Source: an uncultured Anaerovibrio sp. (GTDB taxonomy: Bacteria; Bacillota; Negativicutes; Selenomonadales; Selenomonadaceae). From it: a stretch of 64,000 nucleotides of DNA. Shown piece after piece: positions 53,090 through 60,394 of the stretch. The notes under the pieces are model-generated. The model was not told where the DNA came from. It ran no database searches and saw only the letters and a list, made by a program, of their open reading frames with translations. The first letter of the stretch is position 1. Each line of letters opens with the position of its first letter. Both the position numbers and the translations under genes were made by a program. The DNA lies in assembly GCA_934203205.1 (NCBI GenBank), contig CAKPYV010000001.1, forward strand, positions 62,001 through 126,000, read 5' to 3'.

Positions 53090-53298
53090 GGGGCCACTTT
53101 TGCTACGCAAAAGTAAGAGTCTACCGACGCAAAAGTGTCATGCCACTCCGGCTGTTGCTGAATCATAAGGGATTATCGATATTGTCAATCTCAATAATTC
53201 TGCTATCTTCGTAGAAAATAAGTAATTTCCAAATATGCCAAAGCGGGAAGATACAATGAATACACAAAGTAGAAGGCATGACATATACTCTTCACAGG
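53090..53298 (-). repeat. Dispersed repeat, copy B (inverted relative to copy A)
   Basis: It is the reverse complement of copy A, starting GGGGCCACTTTTGCTACGC at 53090. Copies A and B flank the DUF169 gene as inverted repeats about 1.6 kb apart overall. Confidence 0.8.
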
Positions 53299-53345
53299 CA
53301 CATCAATATAGCGCGAGCGTGCCTGTAAGGGTATATGCCATGCCT
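53274..53345. repeat. Imperfect palindrome at the end of copy B
   Basis: AGGCATGACATATAC near 53274 pairs with GTATATGCCATGCCT near 53331, enclosing ACAGGCAC/GTGCCTGT and a loop ATCAATATAGCGCGAGC. The loop sequence recurs in the palindrome at 51535 (inverted) and in copy C. Confidence 0.75.
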
Positions 53346-53388
53346 ATAAAAAATATGTAGATAATTTATGTACTCGGCAAATCAGAAC

Positions 53389-53417
53389 TTGACTAAGATG
53401 TTTATGTGGGCTAAAAT
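53389..53417 (+). promoter_or_regulatory. Promoter of the plus-strand small RNA
   Basis: TTGACT (53389-53394), 17 bases, TAAAAT (53412-53417). Confidence 0.7.
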
Positions 53418-53423
53418 AAAGGT

Positions 53424-53561
53424 ATAAAAAAGAGCGAACCACAATGATGGTCGCCAGTGCATGTTTTTAGGTGATTGAAAAAACGACCGTCAAACAGTGC
53501 TGACAACACTGATGGTCACAACATCTTACGAGAAAGCTGTCCAGGCGAGGACAGCTTTTTT
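53424..53561 (+). ncRNA. Candidate antisense (antitoxin) RNA
   Basis: A transcript of about 138 nt is predicted from a -35/-10 promoter to a good terminator (AAAGCTGTCC 53533-53542 with GGACAGCTTT 53549-53558, then T residues). It has no substantial reading frame. It converges on the minus-strand transcript that encodes a 59-residue hydrophobic peptide. The two RNAs would overlap at their 3' ends, as in type I toxin-antitoxin loci. Confidence 0.6.
53478..53517 (-). terminator. Terminator of the minus-strand toxin-like transcript
   Basis: On the minus strand GACC...GGTC encloses CAGTG...CACTG, followed by GTTTTTTC. It lies inside the predicted antisense RNA, so the 3' ends of the two transcripts are complementary. 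Confidence 0.6.
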
Positions 53562-53599
53562 CGTGCTTGCTACAAGATGTGGTCGATATGTGACCTACG

Positions 53600-53779
53600 C
53601 TAATCTAGTAAAATCAACGATAGTTCACCTGTGATAGTTAGCCAAATCAACATTGCTATAACCACAGTCACTACAAGAGTAACTAATGGTATAAGAGCAT
53701 ATATTGCTACAGCCAATGCCTCATCACAGGCGCTTCCCTTTTCTGGGAACACTATTATCGAAACCTCTACAGATAACAT
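53600..53779 (-). CDS. 59-residue hydrophobic peptide, candidate type I toxin
   Basis: The frame starts MLSVEVSIIVFPEKG. Residues 21-47 are a strong membrane helix (ALAVAIYALIPLVTLVVTVV, then IAMLIWL), with a short tail GELSLILLD. I do not recognise the family. A small single-helix peptide expressed from a strong promoter and opposed by an antisense RNA is the usual form of membrane-acting type I toxins. The nearest ribosome-binding-like sequence, AGGGAGA, is about 15 bases upstream of ATG, further than ideal. Translation could be coupled to the upstream 21-codon frame. Confidence 0.5.
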   Translation of the reverse strand: MLSVEVSIIVFPEKGSACDEALAVAIYALIPLVTLVVTVVIAMLIWLTITGELSLILLD

Positions 53780-53813
53780 TCTTCATGCTATCATCTCCCT
53801 GTAAACAAAACTG

Positions 53814-53879
53814 CTAAGCAGAACATTTACTTATTTGCAGGGCGACCATCATTAGTATCATTGATAACAGTATTTTCAT
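53814..53879 (-). CDS. 21-residue hydrophobic leader peptide (possible)
   Basis: It encodes MKILLSMILMMVALQISKCS and a final A, with GGAG ten bases upstream. It lies in the 5' part of the minus-strand transcript, 34 bases before the toxin-like frame. It may be a leader peptide regulating the second frame, or a chance reading frame. Confidence 0.35.
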   Translation of the reverse strand: MKILLSMILMMVALQISKCSA

Positions 53880-53920
53880 ACTGCGTCCGCTCCGTGGGTA
53901 TAATCCCACAATATATGTGC

Positions 53921-53949
53921 ATTATAGCAAATGTTTTTATTCTAGTCAA
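53921..53949 (-). promoter_or_regulatory. Strong promoter of the toxin-like transcript
   Basis: On the minus strand TTGACT (53944-53949), exactly 17 bases, then a perfect TATAAT (53921-53926). It is one of the closest matches to consensus in the window. Confidence 0.8.
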
Positions 53950-54077
53950 ACCTATATTTTGTAAAAGTAATTAACCCTGCAAATCAAAATTTAGCACAAA
54001 TATTATTAAATACATATTTTACTATGTATATTACATGCATGGGATATATTTGGAAGCAACGAAATAAGGAAGCTATT

Positions 54078-54797
54078 ATGAGTAGAGAGATAGAAATAAA
54101 ACTTTTAATGGATCATTGGAAGGAAAAACACATAAACAAGGGTTATAAGCGCTTTATCAGGGATGGTATAGTGTGCGAAGAAAAATGGGAAGCGCAGCAC
54201 ACACCAAGAGTATGTTATTTCTTAAAGGAAGCATATACATCTAATGAAAATGGTTATAATTTAGTGAAAGATTTACATGACTGTGAACATCCATGGACGA
54301 TGTGGAGAAAAGTGGCAATATGGACACAGGCAATACATAATGCATTTGACGGAAACATTTGTGAGTATGATGATGAGGTTTTACGCTCTAAGGAAAAGGA
54401 AATAATTGACTGTATTGCTGTGGTCAATGTGAAAAAGAGTAATGGTGGCAGTGGCTCAGAATATGAAGATTTGAAAAAGTACGCTGTTGAAGACAAGATG
54501 GAAATAAAGCACGAATTGGAAATTATACAACCTGATATCATTGTATGTGGAAATAATCTCAGCTTATTGAAACTTGTATTGGGAGAAGAACTGCAGGATG
54601 ATGATGCTTGGAATAATATGTTGGCAATATGGAAAGACACATTGGTGATTAACTATTATCATCCAGCAGTACATTATCCTAATCGAGTAAATTATTATGC
54701 TTTAATGGCAATTTGCGATGTGGCAAGGAAAAAATATGGTATATCAGTCGTTCCCAATTATGCCAAAGCAGGAAAGTGTAATGAATACACAAAGTAG
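54078..54797 (+). CDS. Unknown protein, possibly uracil-DNA-glycosylase-like; C terminus encoded by a repeat
   Basis: A 239-residue protein without membrane segments. PRVCYFLKEAYTSNENGYNL, later IAVVNVKKSNGG, IIQPDIIVCGNN and INYYHPAVHYPN give a spacing reminiscent of the uracil-DNA-glycosylase superfamily (a nucleotide pocket and a late HP motif). I cannot confirm this. The last 12 codons, from YAKAGKCNEYTK to the stop, lie within copy C of the dispersed repeat, so the original C terminus was altered or lost. ATG 54078 follows AAGGA. The gene is more AT-rich than its neighbours. Confidence 0.6.
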   Translation: MSREIEIKLLMDHWKEKHINKGYKRFIRDGIVCEEKWEAQHTPRVCYFLKEAYTSNENGYNLVKDLHDCEHPWTMWRKVAIWTQAIHNAFDGNICEYDDEVLRSKEKEIIDCIAVVNVKKSNGGSGSEYEDLKKYAVEDKMEIKHELEIIQPDIIVCGNNLSLLKLVLGEELQDDDAWNNMLAIWKDTLVINYYHPAVHYPNRVNYYALMAICDVARKKYGISVVPNYAKAGKCNEYTK

Positions 54798-54866
54798 AAT
54801 GTATGATGATATATACCCTTCACAGGCACATCAATATAGCGCGAGCGTGCTTGAAAGGATACTCCC
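54757..54866 (-). repeat. Dispersed repeat, copy C (partial)
   Basis: About 110 bp match the end of copy B in the same orientation (ATGAATACACAAAGTAGAA, then CAGGCACATCAATATAGCGC). It overlaps the stop codon of the preceding gene. Confidence 0.8.
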
Positions 54867-54885
54867 ATATCGCCATATATGGGAT

Positions 54886-54930
54886 GAATGTACATAGTAT
54901 AAAACGTGCGTGTGAAAAAGTAAAAATGGA
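54886..54930 (+). repeat. Duplicated DUF169 upstream segment
   Basis: GAATGTACATAGTATAAAAC and the following GTGCGTGTGAAAA match 52281-52325 in the DUF169 promoter region with few changes. The similarity ends before any DUF169 coding sequence. It records a duplication or rearrangement involving this region. Confidence 0.75.
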
Positions 54931-54946
54931 GTAATAGACAATAAGT

Positions 54947-54975
54947 TTGCAAGATATATTCTGATATGATAAACT
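54947..54975 (+). promoter_or_regulatory. Promoter of the coiled-coil protein gene
   Basis: TTGCAA (54947-54952), 17 bases, TAAACT (54970-54975). Confidence 0.55.
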
Positions 54976-55042
54976 TTAAATAAATTATTGTATTATTAAA
55001 GCTTTTGAAAATTACATGGAAGGAGAAGTCAGAGGGGAGTGT

Positions 55043-56014
55043 ATGGCTATGATGATTGCTGGTGGAAAGGAACATACACAGAGTGTTCTTCAAGGGCCTG
55101 ATACTCTGCAGAGGGAAACCATTTGGCAGAGAATGCAGCAGAATAATACTGGTCAAAATAATGCTGAGGATAGTGTTATTGGCAAGGCGGCAGAGGTACA
55201 GATAAGCAAGGAAGGCCGTAAAATGTATGAGGAGGCTCATGATCCTTTAACCAAGATGACTCAGACAGATTTCATGACCGAAGGGGAAAAACAGCTGAAA
55301 GATTTCTTGGACATGAAGGATAAGCGCAAGGAGTACCTAAAACAGGCTGATGAATTGCAGAAAAAGCTAGATACCGATGATAGTCTTACTGATAAAGACA
55401 AGGAAAGCATTCAGAAGGAGATAGAAGAATTGAAAGAAAAAGGCAAATCTCCAGATGATAAACTCCATGAAATGTATCAGAAAAAATTTGACCTGAAAGA
55501 TGAATTAGCTTCTCAGGATGACCCAGAAAAGCAGGTACAGCTTCAAGCACAGATTACTCAGGCAGAAGTTGGCATTCGAGAGGCTAAAAATCAGGTTATA
55601 ATTGAAGGTGCCTTAGAGGAAGCATACAATAGGCAAGTTATTGATGAACGCAAAATTTTGGCGGAGGCCAAGAATAAGGCGGATTACCTTGGAAAAAAAC
55701 TGGATCTGCGCAGCAGTGATCTAGCCATGTCTGTTCGGACAGAGGAGCAGGTGCAGGAACAGGCTGCAGAAAATGTCAAGTATCAGCCTACAGCAAATGA
55801 TGTAATACAGGCTGCTGTACAGGAAGGTAAGGACAGAGCTGAGGCTCAGGAAAATGATACGGAAAAATTGGCAGATGGCGGTTTAGATGCGGCTTTTTCT
55901 GCTCAAAATGATACAGACACAAAAATGAGTGCCACAGATGTTGATGATACGGAAGCCATGTTAAATCGCATTAAGGCAATGGAAAAGGTGACTGTAGAGG
56001 AAGTTATGGTATAA
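55043..56014 (+). CDS. Coiled-coil protein of unknown function
   Basis: A 323-residue hydrophilic, strongly helical protein. Residues 60-210 are predicted coiled coil (KDKRKEYLKQADELQKKLD and similar), and the tail is Asp/Ala-rich and probably disordered. No signal peptide, membrane helix or catalytic motif is visible. AEVQISKEGRKMYEE near residue 50 resembles short motifs at the start of flagellar-associated and regulatory small proteins in Firmicutes, but this is too weak for a call. ATG 55043 follows AGAGGGGAG. Confidence 0.75.
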   Translation: MAMMIAGGKEHTQSVLQGPDTLQRETIWQRMQQNNTGQNNAEDSVIGKAAEVQISKEGRKMYEEAHDPLTKMTQTDFMTEGEKQLKDFLDMKDKRKEYLKQADELQKKLDTDDSLTDKDKESIQKEIEELKEKGKSPDDKLHEMYQKKFDLKDELASQDDPEKQVQLQAQITQAEVGIREAKNQVIIEGALEEAYNRQVIDERKILAEAKNKADYLGKKLDLRSSDLAMSVRTEEQVQEQAAENVKYQPTANDVIQAAVQEGKDRAEAQENDTEKLADGGLDAAFSAQNDTDTKMSATDVDDTEAMLNRIKAMEKVTVEEVMV

Positions 56015-56071
56015 TAGAGCAGGGAATTATTGCGCAATAACCATATTAAACGGTTAGGAAAGGGGATTTTT

Positions 56072-56869
56072 ATGGTAAAGATCGCAGTTATTGGTGGTTC
56101 TGGTGTTTACGATCCAGATATGTTGGAGAATGTAAGGCAGGAGGTTGTCGAGACTCCTTATGGTGAGGTGTCCTTGCAGATCGGCACCTATGCCGGTAAG
56201 GAAGTGGCTTTTTTGGCTCGTCACGGCAGCCATCACTCTATTGCGCCTCACAAGATTAATTACAGAGCCAATATTTATGCCCTGAAAAAGCTGGGGGTAC
56301 GGAAAATTATTTCCACTACTGCTGTTGGTTCCTTGAATAAGGCCATGCAGTTGGGAGATTTTGTCCTGCCAAATCAGTTCCTGGATTTTACCAGAGATAG
56401 AGTCTGCACCTTCTATGAAGGTGGTGAGCGTGGGGTAGTTCATGTGGACGTTACAGATCCATATTGCCCAGAGCTGAGAAAGCAGATTACGGAGATTGGC
56501 AAGAGATTGGGGATTCATGTGATTAATGGTGGTACCTATGTGTGCACCAATGGCCCTCGCTATGAAACTCCAGCGGAGATAAAGATGTTTGCTATGCTGG
56601 GTGGCGATTTGGCTGGTATGACCAATGTACCAGAGGTTACTTTGGCTCAGGAGGCAGAAATGTGCTATGCCACTATTTCCATGGTCACTAATATGGCTGC
56701 GGGGATTTCTGAAACCAAGCTGACACATCAGGAGGTTATGGATGCTATGGCTGCCAACAGCGATAATTTCCGCAAGCTGATTATGACTCTTCTGGCTGAG
56801 CTGGATCCTGATGAGGATAATTGTGATTGCGCCCATGTCTTGGAAGGGGTAGGCGGTTTCAAGCTATGA
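56072..56869 (+). CDS. mtnP: S-methyl-5'-thioadenosine (or methylthioinosine) phosphorylase
   Basis: A 265-residue purine nucleoside phosphorylase-family enzyme that splits methylthioadenosine or methylthioinosine with phosphate. It has the phosphate-binding GGSGVY at residues 8-13, ARHGSHHSIAPHKINYRANI near 50, and GMTNVPEVTLAQEAEMCYAT near 185 as in MTAP proteins. The exact base specificity (adenine versus hypoxanthine) is not settled. ATG 56072 follows AGGAAAGGGG. Its stop overlaps the next gene by four bases. Confidence 0.92.
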   Translation: MVKIAVIGGSGVYDPDMLENVRQEVVETPYGEVSLQIGTYAGKEVAFLARHGSHHSIAPHKINYRANIYALKKLGVRKIISTTAVGSLNKAMQLGDFVLPNQFLDFTRDRVCTFYEGGERGVVHVDVTDPYCPELRKQITEIGKRLGIHVINGGTYVCTNGPRYETPAEIKMFAMLGGDLAGMTNVPEVTLAQEAEMCYATISMVTNMAAGISETKLTHQEVMDAMAANSDNFRKLIMTLLAELDPDEDNCDCAHVLEGVGGFKL

Positions 56870-57534
56870 AAATCATAGCCCGTATGCACAATGATTTTGA
56901 CAGTAAATTTGGCATTCCCCGCCAAAGCAATGTAGTACAGGAGCTGAAGGGACGGATTGTCTTTGAGCCGGAGTATCGCAATGAAGCAGCCCTGCGGGGC
57001 ATTGAAGGCTTTGATTACCTATGGCTGATTTGGCAGTTTTCCCAGGCAGTGCGGGACAAATGGTCCCCTACGGTAAGGCCTCCTATTTTAGGCGGGAATA
57101 CCAGAGTAGGGGTATTTGCTACCCGTTCTCCCTTTCGCCCCAACGCCATTGGTCTGTCCAGTGTGAAGCTGGAGAAGGTAGAGCTTCATACCCCAGAGGG
57201 ACCTGTATTGCATATTAGCGGGGCGGATCTGATGAACGGTACGCCTATATTGGATATTAAGCCTTATTTGGCCTATGTGGACAGCCATCCAGAGGCTGCT
57301 CAGGGCTTTCGAGGACAGGGCTGGAACCGGAAGCTGCAGGTGAGTTTTCCTCCAGAGCTTTTGGCTAAGATTCCACTAGAAAAACAGGCAGGCTTATTAG
57401 GTGTGCTGGAAAATGATCCCCGGCCTACCTATCAGGAGGATGCCCAACGGATTTATGGTATGTCCTTTGGAGGGCAGGAAATCAAATTCCAGGTGTCAGA
57501 TGGTATCTTGCAGGTGGTAGCCATAGAAGGATAA
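56866..57534 (+). CDS. trmO: tRNA (t6A37-N6) methyltransferase TrmO
   Basis: A TsaA/TrmO-type protein of 222 residues, known in E. coli to methylate t6A37 in tRNA(Thr) with S-adenosylmethionine. The family core is clear: FGIPRQSNVV near residue 12, GFDYLWLIWQFSQ near 46, and RVGVFATRSPFRPNAIGLS near 78. The start ATG overlaps the mtnP stop, so the genes are translationally coupled. Both use or recycle SAM products, which is a plausible reason for the pairing. Confidence 0.92.
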   Translation: MKIIARMHNDFDSKFGIPRQSNVVQELKGRIVFEPEYRNEAALRGIEGFDYLWLIWQFSQAVRDKWSPTVRPPILGGNTRVGVFATRSPFRPNAIGLSSVKLEKVELHTPEGPVLHISGADLMNGTPILDIKPYLAYVDSHPEAAQGFRGQGWNRKLQVSFPPELLAKIPLEKQAGLLGVLENDPRPTYQEDAQRIYGMSFGGQEIKFQVSDGILQVVAIEG

Positions 57535-57559
57535 TCTTTTCTGCTAGCAAGGAACCTTG

Positions 57560-57588
57560 TTGACAAATGAGTTTGTCAGTTATATAAT
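57560..57588 (+). promoter_or_regulatory. Near-consensus promoter
   Basis: TTGACA (57560-57565), 17 bases, TATAAT (57583-57588): both hexamers match consensus. It is immediately followed by a terminator hairpin. Confidence 0.85.
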
Positions 57589-57597
57589 ACAACCATA

Positions 57598-57640
57598 GAA
57601 CATGCAACGGAGCATAGGCTTTTGTTGCATGTTCTTTTTT
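57598..57640 (+). terminator. Early terminator (attenuator-like) in the leader
   Basis: GAACATGCAAC (57598-57608) pairs perfectly with GTTGCATGTTC (57624-57634), followed by six T residues. It lies between a consensus promoter and the gene at 57693, so most transcripts would end at about 45 nt unless termination is prevented. Confidence 0.8.
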
Positions 57641-57692
57641 CTAGGTGTTCTTTTACGGATACCCCATGCAAAGCAAAAGGAGATGTATTGTC

Positions 57693-58076
57693 ATGAGAAG
57701 TTTTCCCTTATTTGAAGAACTGGAAGCAGAGCGTGATAAAGTCAATGCAGAGTTTCACAAGGCTACCAAGCCACAGTTGATAGAGAGGTTAAAGGAATTT
57801 GGTTTTATGCAGCCAGATCCTAACAATCCTACCAAATTAGTCTTGGCAGAGAAGGCTACAGACAATGTTTACCATCTGTCTATCAACCGCTATAGCGTTA
57901 CTGTGCAGTTCCAGCATGTGAGAACTGGCGAAGTAAAGCTTATTTGCGATATTAGCAATTTTGCCATGAATACTCATAATATGATGAATGTTATTATTAA
58001 GTGCGTGGATTATTGGCTGCAGTACGGCGTGGTTTATGATTATGTCAGCGCCCAGGGCTTTAGAGAAATAGAGTAA
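57693..58076 (+). CDS. Small protein of unknown function, 127 aa
   Basis: I do not recognise the family. The protein is soluble with a helical start (FPLFEELEAERDKVNAEFHK) and a mixed alpha/beta remainder with NVYHLSINRYSVTVQFQHV. No signal peptide or catalytic motif is seen. AGGAG lies ten bases upstream of ATG 57693. The gene has a consensus promoter but an early terminator in its leader, so conditional expression is likely. A terminator follows at 58116. Confidence 0.75.
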   Translation: MRSFPLFEELEAERDKVNAEFHKATKPQLIERLKEFGFMQPDPNNPTKLVLAEKATDNVYHLSINRYSVTVQFQHVRTGEVKLICDISNFAMNTHNMMNVIIKCVDYWLQYGVVYDYVSAQGFREIE

Positions 58077-58115
58077 TTGATTACTATCGAATGGCACAAA
58101 GCAGTTGCTGGATTT

Positions 58116-58159
58116 AAAAGGAGAATTTTGCAGAGCTTGGACTGAAATTCTCCTTTTTT
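58116..58159 (+). terminator. Terminator before recJ
   Basis: AAAAGGAGAATTT pairs with AAATTCTCCTTTT, and the T run continues. Confidence 0.85.
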
Positions 58160-58293
58160 GTTGCTTGCATATGAAAAAAAGAAAAATATCTCACATTTTT
58201 TATTTAATAAGCAGGATTTTTCAAGATTATATAGAATATATTTTCTTAGAAGGTTTAGTTGATAAATAAGGTCTGATAGAGGATTGAGATTGT

Positions 58294-60282
58294 ATGCGTA
58301 AGATATGGAATGTAAAAAAATGTGATGCAGGGCAGGCAGCGGCCTTGGCAGCAGAAACAGGTATCTCTACTTTGTTGGCAGGAGTTCTGCTGAATAGGGG
58401 CATTGATAATCGGGAAAAGGTAGAGGAGTTTCTTCATCCAGAGAAATGGGACTACCATGATCCTTATCTTTTGCCGGATATGGCGGCCGCGGTTAAGCGG
58501 ATTCGTCAGGCTATAGAAAGTCGGGAACAGATAGTTGTTTATGGCGACTACGATGCCGATGGTATTACGGCCACTACGGTTTTGCTAAAATGCCTGAAAA
58601 GAATGGGGGCTTTGGTGGATTACTATATACCAAATAGATTTACCGAAGGCTATGGCATTAATCAGGAGGCTCTGGAAAAACTGTATAATCTGGGAATTTC
58701 CCTGATTATAACTGTGGATTGCGGTATCAAATCCCTGCAGGAGATTGAATCCATGTCAGGGAAAATGGATTTTATAGTTACAGATCACCATTTGCCGGGA
58801 GAGGAGCTGCCCAAGGCTGTAGCTGTGGTGGATGCCCATAGGCAGGATTCTGTTTATCCCTGCAAGGAATTGGCCGGGGTAGGCATTGCCTTTAAGTTAT
58901 GTCAGGCTCTAGGCAAGGAAATGGCGGATCCAGCCTGTGAGGAAGCAGCACTGGAAATTGTGGCCTTGGGTACGGTGGCAGATGCAGTGCCTCTGGTAGA
59001 CGAAAACCGCAAAATTGTGGCAGCTGGTCTAAAAAGAATGTCCACCACCCAAAGTGTGGGCTTGAAGGCCTTGATTGATATTACAGGCTTGGCAGGCAGG
59101 GATATTAATAGTACCGACATAGGTTTTATTCTGGCTCCTCGTATCAATGTGGCAGGCAGGCTGGAAAGTGCCCGCCTTAGTGTGGAATTGCTTTTGTGTC
59201 AGGATTCTGAGCAGGCTGCCCAAATGGCGGAACGTCTCAATGAGCTGAACCATACCCGCAAGGAGCTAAAGAATCAGATACAGACTGCGGCGGAGGAACA
59301 GCTGGCCAAGGTGGATATGGATAATGCCAGAGTGATTGTGGTGGCTGGTCAGGGTTGGCATCATGGTGTTCTGGGGTTGGTGGCCTCCTCTTTGCAGGAA
59401 AAATACTATTTGCCTACAGTGGTTATCAGCATTAAGGATGGGGTGGGCAAGGGATCATGCCGCAGTATTCCCGGCTTTAATCTTTTTGAGGCCTTGGGGA
59501 ATTGCCATCAGTATTTACTGCAATTTGGCGGTCATGCTATGGCAGCAGGCTTGACGGTGGCGGAGAATCAGATTGCTGCCTTTAGAGAAGCGTTAAGCAA
59601 GGAAACTCTGCGGCAAATGGAGCCGGAGCAGTTTATTCCTAGCTTTAATATTGATATGGAGATTTCCCCTGGGGATATGACCATGTCTATGGTAGAGGAG
59701 CTCTCTCTGCTGGAGCCTTGCGGTATGGCCAATGAAAGTCCCTTATTTGCTTATAAGGGCTTGCGGGGAGTTAACGGCGAACTAAAGGGAACAGATGCCA
59801 ATCATCTCAAGTTCTCTGTGGCAGACAAGGGGCATTTGGTGGAGGCCATTGCCTTTAATATGCCGGAAATGCTGAACAAGGTGAACCAGAGCAGGTTTGA
59901 TATGGTGTATGCTGTGGGCATTAATGAATGGCGGGATATGCGGAATCTGCAATGTGTGGTTCGCTGTTTGGAGTCTCCTGTGCCAGACCAGCAGGAGATG
60001 CAGCCTAATCGGGAGTTCCTTAAGGGAATATATGGCTTTTTGTTGGGCAGAGTGAAATCTGGGCGGAAAATGTCCTCAGATTTGACTTGGGTGGCTATGC
60101 AGGCTAGAGGTCAGGGCTGTCGGGCAACACTGGAAAATGTGGAGGCTGCTTTGCAAATATTTTTGGAGCTGGGCTTATTAGTTGATAATGGTAAGGGATA
60201 TTTGGAATTAAATCAGTCCAGCGGATCTATGAAACTGGAGGATTCTCCTACCTATAGGCAGTTGAATGGGGTGGAAAATTAG
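58294..60282 (+). CDS. recJ: Single-stranded-DNA-specific exonuclease RecJ
   Basis: A 5'-3' single-strand exonuclease for recombination and mismatch repair. It is 662 residues. The DHH phosphoesterase motifs are YGDYDADGITATT near residue 91, VDCGI, and VTDHHLPGEE near 165. DHHA1 follows with the RINVAGRLESAR and FGGHAMAAG stretches, then an OB-like region. The C-terminal ~100 residues extend past the core. recJ sits about 110 bases before rel, an order often seen in Firmicutes. Confidence 0.95.
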   Translation: MRKIWNVKKCDAGQAAALAAETGISTLLAGVLLNRGIDNREKVEEFLHPEKWDYHDPYLLPDMAAAVKRIRQAIESREQIVVYGDYDADGITATTVLLKCLKRMGALVDYYIPNRFTEGYGINQEALEKLYNLGISLIITVDCGIKSLQEIESMSGKMDFIVTDHHLPGEELPKAVAVVDAHRQDSVYPCKELAGVGIAFKLCQALGKEMADPACEEAALEIVALGTVADAVPLVDENRKIVAAGLKRMSTTQSVGLKALIDITGLAGRDINSTDIGFILAPRINVAGRLESARLSVELLLCQDSEQAAQMAERLNELNHTRKELKNQIQTAAEEQLAKVDMDNARVIVVAGQGWHHGVLGLVASSLQEKYYLPTVVISIKDGVGKGSCRSIPGFNLFEALGNCHQYLLQFGGHAMAAGLTVAENQIAAFREALSKETLRQMEPEQFIPSFNIDMEISPGDMTMSMVEELSLLEPCGMANESPLFAYKGLRGVNGELKGTDANHLKFSVADKGHLVEAIAFNMPEMLNKVNQSRFDMVYAVGINEWRDMRNLQCVVRCLESPVPDQQEMQPNREFLKGIYGFLLGRVKSGRKMSSDLTWVAMQARGQGCRATLENVEAALQIFLELGLLVDNGKGYLELNQSSGSMKLEDSPTYRQLNGVEN

Positions 60283-60394
60283 CCGTATTTGGCTAATATG
60301 GAGGCAGTATAGTCTAGTAAAATGAAAAAACAGGGCATATGGGCGATAAATGTGCTATACTCTACATATATTGTTATAGTTGGTGGTGGTTCAA

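Noticed and set aside
53430..53520. CRISPR-like look of the repeated ATGATGGTCGCC / CACTGATGGTC motifs
   Set aside because: There is no regular repeat-spacer spacing and no cas gene; the motifs are explained by hairpins of two convergent RNAs.
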